Shown piece after piece: positions 34,263-42,464 of a stretch of DNA of 64,000 bases. The stretch is from Pedobacter sp. Bi126 (GTDB taxonomy: Bacteria; Bacteroidota; Bacteroidia; Sphingobacteriales; Sphingobacteriaceae). Location of the stretch: assembly GCF_918698245.1 (NCBI RefSeq), contig NZ_CAKKMS010000004.1, forward strand, positions 806,001 through 870,000, written 5' to 3'. Within the stretch, counting starts at the first letter, position 1, and each line of letters starts with the position of its first letter. The notes beneath the pieces were generated by a model that saw only the letters and a list, made by a program, of their open reading frames with translations, was not told where the DNA came from and did no database searches. The position numbers were made by a program, and so were the translations under genes.

Positions 34263-34610
34263 TTTTTTACCGCAAAGTTCGCGAAGAATGTGTTCGACCA
34301 CTAAGGCGCAAAGTACACGAAGTTGGCGTGTTATGGCCATCTTTCTTCTTATGGCGTTATTCCCGCGCAGGCTGGAATCTTTAATGCTTAAGGTTAAAAC
34401 CACCAGCCCTCGTTTCCCTCTCCTGGAGGAGAGGGACGGAACGAAAGGAACATACCACCTAAACTTTGTCAGGGTGAGGTTCTGCACCCAAAACTGAAAA
34501 CTCCCTACTGAAAACTCCAAACTCCCCGCTCATTTATCATCGCTTTGTAAACACTACCCCATTCTCTTAAACCTGCAAACCAAAACAGAATCTATAGCGT
34601 ATATTGAGGT
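34263..34610. other. Intergenic region with decayed repeat words
   Basis: No gene recognised. 34268-34330 contains words such as CCGCAAAGTTCGCGAAGAAT and GGCGCAAAGTACACGAAG, and 34481-34524 is the inverted partner of 29784-29824. A frame of 93 codons on the minus strand here has no family resemblance and runs through these repeats. Confidence 0.55.
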
Positions 34611-35114
34611 ATGAAAACGATGTTAAATAAACTATTTTTGGTTTCTGCTGTTGTTTTAATAACAGGTATTTCTGCTTGTGCCCAAAAGCAAGATAAGAAA
34701 GCCGTAAAACAATCGAAGGAAACAGAACAAATCATACCAAAAAAGAAAATGAACTGGAATCCATTAACACCCGAAGAAGAAAGAGTAATTGTAAATAAAG
34801 GTACAGAATACCCTGGTACAGGTAAATATGAACATACAACAGATAAAGGGACTTATACCTGTAAGCGTTGTAATGCGGCCTTGTACCGTTCGGAAAGTAA
34901 GTTCGATGCACACTGCGGCTGGCCTGCTTTCGATGACGAAATTAAAGGCGCTGTAAAGCGTATCCCTGATGCTGATGGCTCGCGTACAGAAATTGTTTGC
35001 GCCAATTGTGGCGCGCATTTAGGGCACGTATTTTTGGGCGAAGGATTTACCAATAAAGACACCCGTCATTGCGTAAATTCGATCTCAATGAATTTCGTGC
35101 CAGATCAAAAATAA
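34611..35114 (+). CDS. msrB: Exported peptide-methionine (R)-S-oxide reductase MsrB
   Basis: 167 residues. The N-terminus has a hydrophobic segment followed by GISAC, a likely lipobox, so the enzyme is exported, probably as a lipoprotein. The MsrB domain (about 44-165) has both zinc pairs (CKRC and CANC), HCGWPAF, and the catalytic cysteine in RHCVNSISM. It repairs methionine-R-sulfoxide in envelope proteins. Single gene ended by a terminator; no MsrA domain is fused. Confidence 0.95.
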   Translation: MKTMLNKLFLVSAVVLITGISACAQKQDKKAVKQSKETEQIIPKKKMNWNPLTPEEERVIVNKGTEYPGTGKYEHTTDKGTYTCKRCNAALYRSESKFDAHCGWPAFDDEIKGAVKRIPDADGSRTEIVCANCGAHLGHVFLGEGFTNKDTRHCVNSISMNFVPDQK

Positions 35115-35139
35115 GGTGGATGTAGAAGGGTTAGGTAAG

Positions 35140-35170
35140 GGCGTACAGCGATAAGTTGTACGCCTTTTTT
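35140..35170 (+). terminator. Terminator of msrB
   Basis: GGCGTACA (35140-35147) pairs exactly with TGTACGCC (35157-35164), followed by six Ts. Confidence 0.85.
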
Positions 35171-35204
35171 AATGCGCAAAATCGGGCTGTTTTTCCACAA
35201 ATTA

Positions 35205-35232
35205 TTGATTATAAACTAAATGCTTATATTTG
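35205..35232 (+). promoter_or_regulatory. Promoter-like element before the RlpA-like gene
   Basis: TATATTTG at 35225-35232 fits TAnnTTTG; a TTG at 35205-35207 lies 17 bp upstream, slightly short of the usual spacing. Confidence 0.55.
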
Positions 35233-35258
35233 CAGGCTCGATAAAGAAAATTTAGCCT

Positions 35259-35639
35259 ATGAAGTGTCTGTTGTTATTAAGTTTTTGTTTCCTGTTTTTA
35301 CAAGGTAAAGCACAAGATTCTGATTCATCAAACGAACCAGATAGTATTAAAAAAACAGTTCTCGCCACTTATTATCACAGAAAATTTGAAGGTCGCCGTA
35401 CCACCAGCGGCGCCAAATACAGGGCAAAAAAGCTAACAGCTGCCCATCGTACGCTGCCATTCGGCACCTTGGTTACGGTAACCAATCCAGATAACGGAAA
35501 ATCAGTTGTGGTAAAGGTAAATGACCGTGGTCCTTTCTCTAAAAGATTGGCTATAGATCTATCTGAACGTGCTGCAAAACAGATCGGTATCTTCCGTAAA
35601 GGCATAGCTAAAGTAAGCCTCAGTTATACGACTGGGTAA
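35259..35639 (+). CDS. RlpA-like double-psi beta-barrel protein, exported
   Basis: 126 residues with a signal peptide ending at GKAQD. ATYYHRKFEGRRTTSGAKY, AAHRTLPFGTLVTVTN, VVVKVNDRGPF and RLAIDLSERAAKQIG form the double-psi beta-barrel of septal RlpA proteins. No SPOR domain follows, so this is the short form. RlpA enzymes cleave naked glycan strands of peptidoglycan; the conserved aspartate in NDRGPF is present. The periplasmic role in this organism is inferred. Confidence 0.88.
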   Translation: MKCLLLLSFCFLFLQGKAQDSDSSNEPDSIKKTVLATYYHRKFEGRRTTSGAKYRAKKLTAAHRTLPFGTLVTVTNPDNGKSVVVKVNDRGPFSKRLAIDLSERAAKQIGIFRKGIAKVSLSYTTG

Positions 35640-36094
35640 TACTCCTTTTGGCTCTATTTAGTAGTTGTTATACCCCTCAAATTTAAGTTATTAACACTCA
35701 TTTTGGTTTGCTAAGCCCTTGAAAAGAAACGATTAGCTTTTTTTTCGCTTGAAAATGATATTCGACTGATCGTTTTTCCCCAGCAATTGAACAGGGTGTT
35801 AACAACTTTGGTTCACAAAAAAGGGCCGCCGTATATATATTTGTTATAACAAAGTTCTTTAACTTCTTGCGCTTGAAAACAAATATAAAAGCTTAGTTTT
35901 TAGTAATTTATACGTATATCACCTGATTGCAATTTTAAATTTTCCCTAACTAAAAACTCAGTTGTTTGTCGGGCAATAGAGTTAGCACTTTCACAACAGC
36001 GTTTTGATAAAAGACATTACAATCATCATTTAAAATTGATGGATGCGTGCCTTTGTCGGCTCTGTTAAAAAAATAGAATTAAAAACATCAGCGT
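35640..36094. other. 455-bp upstream region and likely long leader of nrdB
   Basis: No gene is seen. A -7-like TATATTTG lies at 35836-35843, which would give a leader near 245 nt. In it AGTTTTTAGT (35895-35904) pairs exactly with ACTAAAAACT (35949-35958). I found no NrdR-box pair and no riboswitch that I can recognise. Confidence 0.5.
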
Positions 36095-37066
36095 ATGGAA
36101 CAGGAATTATTACTACAAGAAAACAAAGATAGATTTGTGCTTTTGCCGATTAAGTATCCGGCAATCTGGGAAATGTATAAAAAGACCGAAGCTAGTTTTT
36201 GGACTGCAGAAGAGATTGATCTCTCTGACGACCAGAAACACTGGGACAATTTAAACGATGGCGAAAGACATTTCATTTCGCACATCCTTGCTTTCTTTTC
36301 TGCTAGTGATGGTATTGTGAACGAAAATCTTGCGGTAAACTTCATGAGTGAGGTTCAATTGCCAGAAGCACGTTGTTTTTATGGTTTCCAGATTATGATG
36401 GAAAATATCCATGCCGAAACCTACGCCCTGTTAATCGATACTTATATTAAAGATCCAGAAGAAAAAGACCGTTTGTTCCACGCCATTGATACCGTACCTG
36501 CGGTGAAAAGAAAAGCAGAATGGGCTTTACGCTGGATCGAAAATGGAACTTTTGCCGAGCGTTTAGTGGCATTTGCTGCGGTTGAAGGTATTTTCTTCAG
36601 CGGAAGTTTCTGCTCTATTTTCTGGTTAAAGAAACGTGGTTTAATGCCGGGATTAACTTTCAGTAACGAGCTGATCTCGAGAGACGAAGGTTCACATTGC
36701 GAATTTGCTTGTTTACTTTACAGCATGTTGAGCAATAAATTGAGCGAAGAAGCAGTTCATGGCATTATTAGTGATGCTGTAGAAATTGAAAAAGAATTTA
36801 TTACTGATGCCTTACCAGTTGCGCTAATTGGTATGAATGCAAAATTAATGAGCCAGTATATCGAATTTGTAGCCGATAGATGGTTACAGGAGCTGGGTTA
36901 CAAAAAAATCTACAATGCAACCAATCCATTCGATTTTATGGAAATGATTTCATTGCAGGGTAAAACCAATTTCTTCGAAAAACGTGTTGGCGATTATCAG
37001 AAAAGTGGTGTATTAACCTCTGCTGATAATAACAAACAGGCGTTTTCTTTAGATGAAGACTTTTAA
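36095..37066 (+). CDS. nrdB: Class I ribonucleotide reductase small subunit NrdB
   Basis: 323 residues. The sequence is close in feel to the eukaryotic R2 type: EARCFYGFQIMMENIHAE with the radical tyrosine at Y96, AVEGIFFSGSFCSIFWLKKR, and LISRDEGSHCEFAC give the diiron ligands and radical site. The C-terminal tail ending FSLDEDF is the expected contact to NrdA. It generates the tyrosyl radical for deoxynucleotide synthesis. Lies 150 bp upstream of nrdA on the same strand. Confidence 0.96.
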   Translation: MEQELLLQENKDRFVLLPIKYPAIWEMYKKTEASFWTAEEIDLSDDQKHWDNLNDGERHFISHILAFFSASDGIVNENLAVNFMSEVQLPEARCFYGFQIMMENIHAETYALLIDTYIKDPEEKDRLFHAIDTVPAVKRKAEWALRWIENGTFAERLVAFAAVEGIFFSGSFCSIFWLKKRGLMPGLTFSNELISRDEGSHCEFACLLYSMLSNKLSEEAVHGIISDAVEIEKEFITDALPVALIGMNAKLMSQYIEFVADRWLQELGYKKIYNATNPFDFMEMISLQGKTNFFEKRVGDYQKSGVLTSADNNKQAFSLDEDF

Positions 37067-37089
37067 GGTAGAGGGCGAAAGGTTTTAAT

Positions 37090-37190
37090 CTCGCTACTTG
37101 ATACTTGTTACCCGCTACTCGATACTAATAAATAAATAACAAAAAATACAAAGTGATGATTAGGTCTTGATACTTGATACTCACGGCTTA
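37090..37190. repeat. Tract of CTTGATACTTG-like words between nrdB and nrdA
   Basis: Words CTACTTGATACTTGTTACC, GCTACTCGATACT and CTTGATACTTGATACTC recur at irregular spacing. No constant repeat or spacer length, so not a CRISPR array. Confidence 0.6.
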
Positions 37191-37216
37191 ATAATAAAAC
37201 TTAAATCTCATAAAAT

Positions 37217-39601
37217 ATGTTCGTACTAAAAAGAGATGGCCGCAAAGAAGCGGTGCAATTTGACAAAATCACAGCCCGCATTCAAAAGTTGTGCTATAGT
37301 TTAAATTCAGATCTGGTCGATCCAATCGATGTAGCCAAAAAGGTTATCGAAGGTTTATACGATGGTGTAACAACATCTGAGCTGGATAACCTTGCTGCAG
37401 AAACTGCTGCCTCGTTAACAACAAAACACCCTGATTACGCTTTGTTGGCATCGCGTATTGCGGTTTCCAACCTACATAAAAACACCACTAAATCATTCTC
37501 GGGTACGATGAAAATGTTGTACGAATATTTCGACCCGAAAGCGCAGAAAGATGCTCCTCTTATCGCTGATGATGTTTATGAGATTATAGAAAAAAACAAG
37601 GATATTTTAGATAGTTCTATCATTTACGACCGCGATTTCGGTTTCGATTATTTCGGTTTTAAAACTTTAGAAAAATCTTACCTTTTAAAAGTTAACGGTC
37701 AGATTGTAGAGCGTCCTCAACATTTGTTTATGCGTGTTTCTGTTGGTATCCACAAAGAAGATATCGATAGCGCAATCAAAACCTATAACTTAATGAGCGA
37801 GCGTTGGTTTACACATGCTACACCAACTTTGTTTAACGCAGCTACACCAAAACCTCAAATGTCGTCATGTTTCTTGTTAACCATGCAGGATGATAGCATC
37901 GAAGGTATTTACGATACTTTAAAACAAACGGCTAAAATTTCGCAAAGTGCAGGCGGCATTGGTTTAAGTATCCACAACATCCGTGCAACAGGATCGTATA
38001 TTGGTGGTACAAACGGTACAAGTAACGGTATTATTCCAATGTTACGTGTATTTAACGATACTGCACGTTACGTAGATCAGGGTGGAGGTAAACGTAAAGG
38101 TGCTTTTGCTATTTATTTAGAACCTTGGCATGCAGATGTTTTCGAATTTTTAGACCTTCGTAAAAACCACGGTAAAGAAGAAATGCGTGCGCGCGATTTG
38201 TTTTATGCCCTTTGGATTAACGATTTGTTTATGCAACGTGTTAAAGATAATGGCGATTGGACATTATTCTGCCCGCACGAAGCACCAGGTTTGGCAGATT
38301 GTTTCGGTAAGGAATTCGAAGAATTATACGCTAAATATGAAGCAGAAGGCCGTGGCCGTAAAACCATTAAAGCACAAGAACTTTGGTTTGCTATCTTAGA
38401 TTCGCAAATTGAAACCGGTACGCCTTACATGTTGTTTAAAGATGCAGCGAACAGCAAATCTAACCAACAGAATTTAGGTACCATCAAAAGTTCTAACTTG
38501 TGTACCGAAATTATCGAGTATACCTCTAAAGATGAAGTTGCGGTTTGTAACTTAGCATCATTGGCATTACCTCGTTTCGTAATCAACGGTGCTTTCGATC
38601 ACCAGAAATTATACGATGTAACTTATCAGGCTACTTTAAACCTGAACAAAATCATCGACCATAACTATTATCCGGTGCCAGAAGCCGAAAACTCAAACAT
38701 GCGCCATCGTCCCGTTGGTTTAGGTGTACAAGGTTTGGCTGATGCCTTTATCTTATTGCGTTTACCTTTCGAAAGTGATGAGGCTAAACGTTTAAATAAA
38801 GATATTTTCGAGACGATCTATTTCGCTTCGATGACGGCTTCGCACGATTTGGCTGTGAAAAATGGTCCTTATCAAACATTTAAAGGTTCGCCATTATCAA
38901 AAGGTAAATTCCAGTTCGATTTATGGAATGTTACACCAGATAGCGGCCGTTGGGACTGGAATGCATTGCGCAAAAAAGTAGTTAAAGATGGTGTGTACAA
39001 CTCACTATTGGTTGCACCAATGCCAACTGCATCTACTTCTCAGATTTTAGGTAACAATGAATGTTTCGAACCATATACTTCTAACATTTACACCCGCCGT
39101 GTATTAAGTGGAGAGTTTGTAGTGGTAAACAAACACTTATTGAAAGATTTAGTAGCATTAGGTTTATGGAACAACGATATGAAAAATCAGATCATATTGG
39201 CTAACGGTTCAATCCAGGCTATTGATTCGATTCCTGATTATATTAAAGAATTGTATAAAACCGTTTGGGAGATCAAGATGCGTAATATCATCGATATGGC
39301 TGCAGATCGCGGTGCCTATATCTGCCAGTCGCAATCGTTAAACTTGTTCGTAAACGCACCAAATACATCAAAATTAACTTCAATGCACTTCTATGCATGG
39401 GAGAAAGGTTTAAAAACCGGTATGTATTACTTGCGTACACAAGCAGCTTCTCAGGCCGTTAAATTTACGGTAGAGAACCAAGGTGGTAAAGCAATTGAAG
39501 CGGTTATTCCAGCTGAAATGACACAAGATCAGGTTGCAGAAGAAATCGTTGACGGACCAGTTTGTTCAATGGAAGAAGGCTGTATCAGCTGCTCAGGCTA
39601 G
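37217..39601 (+). CDS. nrdA: Class I ribonucleotide reductase large subunit NrdA
   Basis: 794 residues. An N-terminal ATP-cone (about 1-90) is followed by the ten-stranded barrel with PQMSSCFLL, NLCTEIIEY and AVCNLASLALPRF for active-site cysteines and the substrate site, and MPTASTSQILGNNECFEPYTSNIY. The C-terminus CSMEEGCISCSG carries the redox cysteine pair that reloads the active site. With NrdB it reduces ribonucleoside diphosphates. Word-like repeat tract, not a tight operon gap, separates it from nrdB; a strong terminator follows. Confidence 0.97.
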   Translation: MFVLKRDGRKEAVQFDKITARIQKLCYSLNSDLVDPIDVAKKVIEGLYDGVTTSELDNLAAETAASLTTKHPDYALLASRIAVSNLHKNTTKSFSGTMKMLYEYFDPKAQKDAPLIADDVYEIIEKNKDILDSSIIYDRDFGFDYFGFKTLEKSYLLKVNGQIVERPQHLFMRVSVGIHKEDIDSAIKTYNLMSERWFTHATPTLFNAATPKPQMSSCFLLTMQDDSIEGIYDTLKQTAKISQSAGGIGLSIHNIRATGSYIGGTNGTSNGIIPMLRVFNDTARYVDQGGGKRKGAFAIYLEPWHADVFEFLDLRKNHGKEEMRARDLFYALWINDLFMQRVKDNGDWTLFCPHEAPGLADCFGKEFEELYAKYEAEGRGRKTIKAQELWFAILDSQIETGTPYMLFKDAANSKSNQQNLGTIKSSNLCTEIIEYTSKDEVAVCNLASLALPRFVINGAFDHQKLYDVTYQATLNLNKIIDHNYYPVPEAENSNMRHRPVGLGVQGLADAFILLRLPFESDEAKRLNKDIFETIYFASMTASHDLAVKNGPYQTFKGSPLSKGKFQFDLWNVTPDSGRWDWNALRKKVVKDGVYNSLLVAPMPTASTSQILGNNECFEPYTSNIYTRRVLSGEFVVVNKHLLKDLVALGLWNNDMKNQIILANGSIQAIDSIPDYIKELYKTVWEIKMRNIIDMAADRGAYICQSQSLNLFVNAPNTSKLTSMHFYAWEKGLKTGMYYLRTQAASQAVKFTVENQGGKAIEAVIPAEMTQDQVAEEIVDGPVCSMEEGCISCSG

Positions 39602-39688
39602 TCCTAACGAGTCGTCATCCTAAGGTTGTTTCAAGGTCTGACGCAAGATAGAATTTTAAAGGAGATTATTTAAAACAGCCTCCAATAC

Positions 39689-39720
39689 AAAAGCCCGATA
39701 CATTGTATCGGGCTTTTTTT
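39689..39720. terminator. Bidirectional terminator between nrdA and the NmrA-like gene
   Basis: Perfect 13-bp arms (39689-39701 and 39705-39717) with a 3-nt loop, A run before and T run after. Serves nrdA (+) and the convergent gene on the minus strand, whose stop overlaps its edge. Confidence 0.92.
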
Positions 39721-40474
39721 ATCGTTGATTTTTAGTAATCGCAATCCAATCTTTGTAATGGGTTTCGCCGAGAAAAACAGCTGCTTCGGGCACCAGCGTG
39801 TCAGCGGTTAACAATGCTCCCGAGTACGAAGCCTGAACATCAGATGTTACCTCATAGTTTTTGTGAGTTGCCTGCAAATATTTTCTTATCCATATTGCCA
39901 TATCAAATTTTTCAGGTCCGCCAATTTCAAGAATTTGGTTAGCGGGCTTTTCCAAAGCTATTTTGGCCATAAAAGCAGCTACATCTTTACTTGCGATAGG
40001 TTGAATGTTGGCTGCAGGTAGGATTACTTTTCCATCGGTCATGCTCATTTGAACAATGCTTCCTGCAAATTCAAAAAACTGGGTAGCATGAACAAGAGTA
40101 TAGGGAATGCCTGATGCTTTGATCAGGCTTTCCTGCATCTGTTTCGCACGAAAATAACCGCTGGCTTGGAGTTTTTGGGTACCCACTACAGATAAGGCAA
40201 TATGATGCTGTACCCCAGCTGCCGTTGCCATAGGCAACAGGTTTTCGTTGGAGGTTTTGAAGAAGTTCATCACAGCAGCGTCTTCAAAAGATGGCGAGTT
40301 AGATACATCTACCACTACTTGTGCCCCTTGCAATACTTCTTTTAAACCTTCGCCAGTAAGTGTGTTCACTCCGTTATTGGGCGAGGCAGCGATCACTTCA
40401 TGTCCGCTGTTTTGTAATTGATTTACGATTTGGTTACCAATAAGGCCGGTACCGCCGATAACTACTATTTTCAT
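39719..40474 (-). CDS. NmrA-like NAD(P)-binding protein (atypical short-chain dehydrogenase)
   Basis: 251 residues from the ATG chosen at 40474; an upstream ATG adds 17 residues without family resemblance, whereas MKIVVIGGTGLIGNQIVNQL is the canonical Rossmann start (GGTGLIG). VVDVSNSPSFED, HHIALSVVGTQ, SGYFRAKQMQE and LVHATQFFEF fit the NmrA/extended SDR group, which bind NAD(P) and may act as redox sensors or reductases. A perfect 16-bp palindrome 58 bp upstream may be an operator. Confidence 0.85.
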   Translation of the reverse strand: MKIVVIGGTGLIGNQIVNQLQNSGHEVIAASPNNGVNTLTGEGLKEVLQGAQVVVDVSNSPSFEDAAVMNFFKTSNENLLPMATAAGVQHHIALSVVGTQKLQASGYFRAKQMQESLIKASGIPYTLVHATQFFEFAGSIVQMSMTDGKVILPAANIQPIASKDVAAFMAKIALEKPANQILEIGGPEKFDMAIWIRKYLQATHKNYEVTSDVQASYSGALLTADTLVPEAAVFLGETHYKDWIAITKNQR

Positions 40475-40531
40475 AATCTTTGCTAGGATAAATTGTACTA
40501 TACAAAGATGAACAGTACCTTGCAAGAAAAA

Positions 40532-40547
40532 CTTAAACTAGTTTAAG
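40532..40547. promoter_or_regulatory. Perfect 16-bp palindrome, candidate operator
   Basis: CTTAAACTAGTTTAAG is self-complementary and lies 58 bp before the start of the NmrA-like gene. It fits the size of a dimeric regulator site; no regulator is known. Confidence 0.45.
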
Positions 40548-40591
40548 AAAGGTAAATGTAGCTATAGTTCCTTAAAAGCAATTATAAAGTA

Positions 40592-40627
40592 AAGGTTTTG
40601 GGCAAACGCTCAAAACCTTATTTTTTG
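40592..40627 (+). terminator. Terminator-like hairpin upstream of the CWC gene
   Basis: AAGGTTTTGGGC (40592-40603) pairs at 11 of 12 positions with 40608-40619 and is followed by ATTTTTTG. No plus-strand gene precedes it. Confidence 0.6.
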
Positions 40628-40631
40628 TTTA

Positions 40632-40639
40632 TACTTTTG
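40632..40639 (+). promoter_or_regulatory. TAnnTTTG element before the CWC gene
   Basis: TACTTTTG at 40632-40639 fits the -7 consensus and lies just after the terminator-like hairpin, 66-81 bp before the candidate start codons. Confidence 0.45.
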
Positions 40640-40719
40640 TGTGGTTCAGTAGTTCATTAGCCATTGGTTCATTAGTTTCTAAAGCGCCAAATACAAGTGA
40701 ACTAATGACCAGTGAACAT

Positions 40720-40944
40720 ATGAATAATACCTTAAAACATAGCGCCAAACACGAAATCATCCCTTGCGAGCGATGTAATGGCGTCATTGAGTGCAAGGCA
40801 AATTCTTATACCAAATGCCAGTGCAGCGTGGTGCAGTTAAGCATTAACGAGGTACAATACATCTCCGAACTGTACGATGGCTGCCTCTGCGCCAAATGCC
40901 TGTTTGAGTTGCAGCAAGAGTATCGTGTAGAAGTAGGCATTTAA
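40720..40944 (+). CDS. Small cysteine-rich CWC-type protein
   Basis: 74 residues from the ATG at 40720 (an ATG at 40705 adds five). Eight cysteines at 16, 19, 25, 33, 35, 55, 57 and 60 form CERC, C, CQC and CLCAKC clusters, matching the pattern of the bacterial cysteine-rich CWC domain; two zinc sites are likely. Function of that family is not known. Upstream sequence is repetitive (TTCATTAG words), which argues against the longer frame beginning at 40639. Confidence 0.75.
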   Translation: MNNTLKHSAKHEIIPCERCNGVIECKANSYTKCQCSVVQLSINEVQYISELYDGCLCAKCLFELQQEYRVEVGI

Positions 40945-41102
40945 TCTTTGTGTTTTGTAGTCGAAATAGTTTGAAAAGCAAGTTCCTGTGCTTTTAGGTT
41001 GGTTCCTGTCCCGCTTTTCCTTCTGCCCCGATAAAAAAACCGGGGGCATTCGTGCAATCGGGTTTAGTTTACATGGGGTTCCAATCCATTCTGGTAAAAA
41101 TG

Positions 41103-42011
41103 TTAACGATAGGTAATCCACTCAATCCCTAATAGGCCGGGGTGTTTTTCTATTATTATATAACTACCTATGTTAAATTTATCGTACACTTCTCCTTTTA
41201 TTTTTTTTCGCTCGTAATCTAAATCATGCTGCAACAAGAAATAATAACGCAAACGCGTTCTTGGTAATAGAAATGTGTTATATTTTCTTTTTATGGTATC
41301 AGTTACTTTCTTCTTGGCAAATATTCTATAGGGTTTGCCATTCCATAATAAAAACTTAGTGCTAAAAACACCACGAAACGTACTATCAGTTTTTTCACTC
41401 ACTTCTATCCATTTAGGTGGATCTACATTCTTATTTATGGGTACCAGATCTAAGTAATAGTGATGTGTCTCAAAATCTTCAGGGCCATTTCCTCCGGTAA
41501 CGATTTCGTTTTTAGAAATAACATAATATCTTTTATCAATAGTTTTTGCGGTATCAAAGGCAAAATTTACAGCAAACAAAAACTGTAAGACGTAGAAACA
41601 TAAGGTAGTTAAAAATTTTATCCGATTATCGGGATAAAGGCGTTCAGCAATAAAAAAGGCGTAATATATGGCCATTGGGATAAACAATATCAACAATGCC
41701 AGCAGTGTCGGAAAATTGTATAGATATAAGATATGGGAATTTGCGAAAGGGTATAATACGGGAAAAACACATGAAGTAAACATATTTGAACCATCTGGCA
41801 TATCGGTTTTGGTAACCGAATGGAAAATATACCTCAAAATTGGAATACAGAATATAATAACAACGAGATATTTAAATTCCACTGAAAGAGGATCGCTAAA
41901 GACCAAATAAACGCATAAGGCAATACGCGTATAAATAGAGAAAGTAACAAGTACGATCAGTTCTCCGAAAGGCTTTATATAGTCGTCCGTAAAATCTTCG
42001 AAAAAGCCCAT
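41103..42011 (-). CDS. Membrane protein of unknown function
   Basis: 302 residues. Four hydrophobic segments (about 16-37, 43-62, 98-118 and 130-152) are followed by a ~150-residue soluble part rich in Lys, Asp and Tyr. No motif that I recognise. The gene is transcribed away from the flotillin gene, sharing a 453-bp upstream region that contains two inverted repeats. Its coding sequence looks more AT-rich than neighbours by eye. Confidence 0.7.
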   Translation of the reverse strand: MGFFEDFTDDYIKPFGELIVLVTFSIYTRIALCVYLVFSDPLSVEFKYLVVIIFCIPILRYIFHSVTKTDMPDGSNMFTSCVFPVLYPFANSHILYLYNFPTLLALLILFIPMAIYYAFFIAERLYPDNRIKFLTTLCFYVLQFLFAVNFAFDTAKTIDKRYYVISKNEIVTGGNGPEDFETHHYYLDLVPINKNVDPPKWIEVSEKTDSTFRGVFSTKFLLWNGKPYRIFAKKKVTDTIKRKYNTFLLPRTRLRYYFLLQHDLDYERKKIKGEVYDKFNIGSYIIIEKHPGLLGIEWITYR

Positions 42012-42464
42012 GTCTGATAATACTTTGAATAAATGTAATAATATCTCTAATATATTGTAATGTTTCTATCCGTATATTATTTAAGATCACGCTCATTTGA
42101 GGCTTCTGGTATTAAAGCTTATCAATTAGTGTAGGCCAATTGGGTCATTTGTATAGGTCTAAAAAAGGACACATTTTTTTCGATTAATTGTAATTTATAC
42201 AATTAAAATTTCTGCAACTATTTCGGTAAACCTAAATGGTTAGTTTTTAGCGTTTATAAGCATTTAGTCAGGCTATTCTATAAAATGTCATCTGCAGATG
42301 ACATTTCGCTCTAAATCGATCCTGAGTCATCTTTTAGGCCTTAAAATCAATAAAAAATAGTTTAAAAATAAGTGTCAAAAATGGTAACAAAGCACGGCGT
42401 TTGATATCTATATCGTGCTTGATAAATGGTTTATCAGGTTAAAAAAAGAAAAAATAATAACATT
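42012..42464. other. Divergent regulatory region between membrane protein and flotillin genes
   Basis: No gene seen. Holds a 9-bp-arm inverted repeat (TTAATTGTA, 42184-42192, with 42198-42206) and a perfect 24-bp palindrome at 42283-42306. Either may serve as an operator for one or both divergent genes. Confidence 0.55.
42283..42306. promoter_or_regulatory. Perfect 24-bp palindrome upstream of the flotillin gene
   Basis: AAATGTCATCTG at 42283-42294 is followed directly by its exact reverse complement. It has no loop and no T run, so it looks more like a protein-binding site than a terminator. Confidence 0.55.

Noticed and set aside
34239..34520. 93-codon minus-strand frame between sucD and msrB
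   Set aside because: Begins in a word-like repeat and ends in the sucD terminator; Arg- and Leu-rich with no family resemblance.
35640..36094. Cobalamin riboswitch or NrdR boxes before nrdB
   Set aside because: No B12-box-like word or paired NrdR-type 16-mers could be found by reading.
37090..37190. Possible CRISPR array between nrdB and nrdA
   Set aside because: Repeat words are 7-14 bases, irregularly spaced and degenerate; no constant spacer length and no cas genes.
40837..41121. 94-codon minus-strand frame over the CWC gene end
   Set aside because: Antisense to the cysteine clusters of the CWC protein and without recognisable features.
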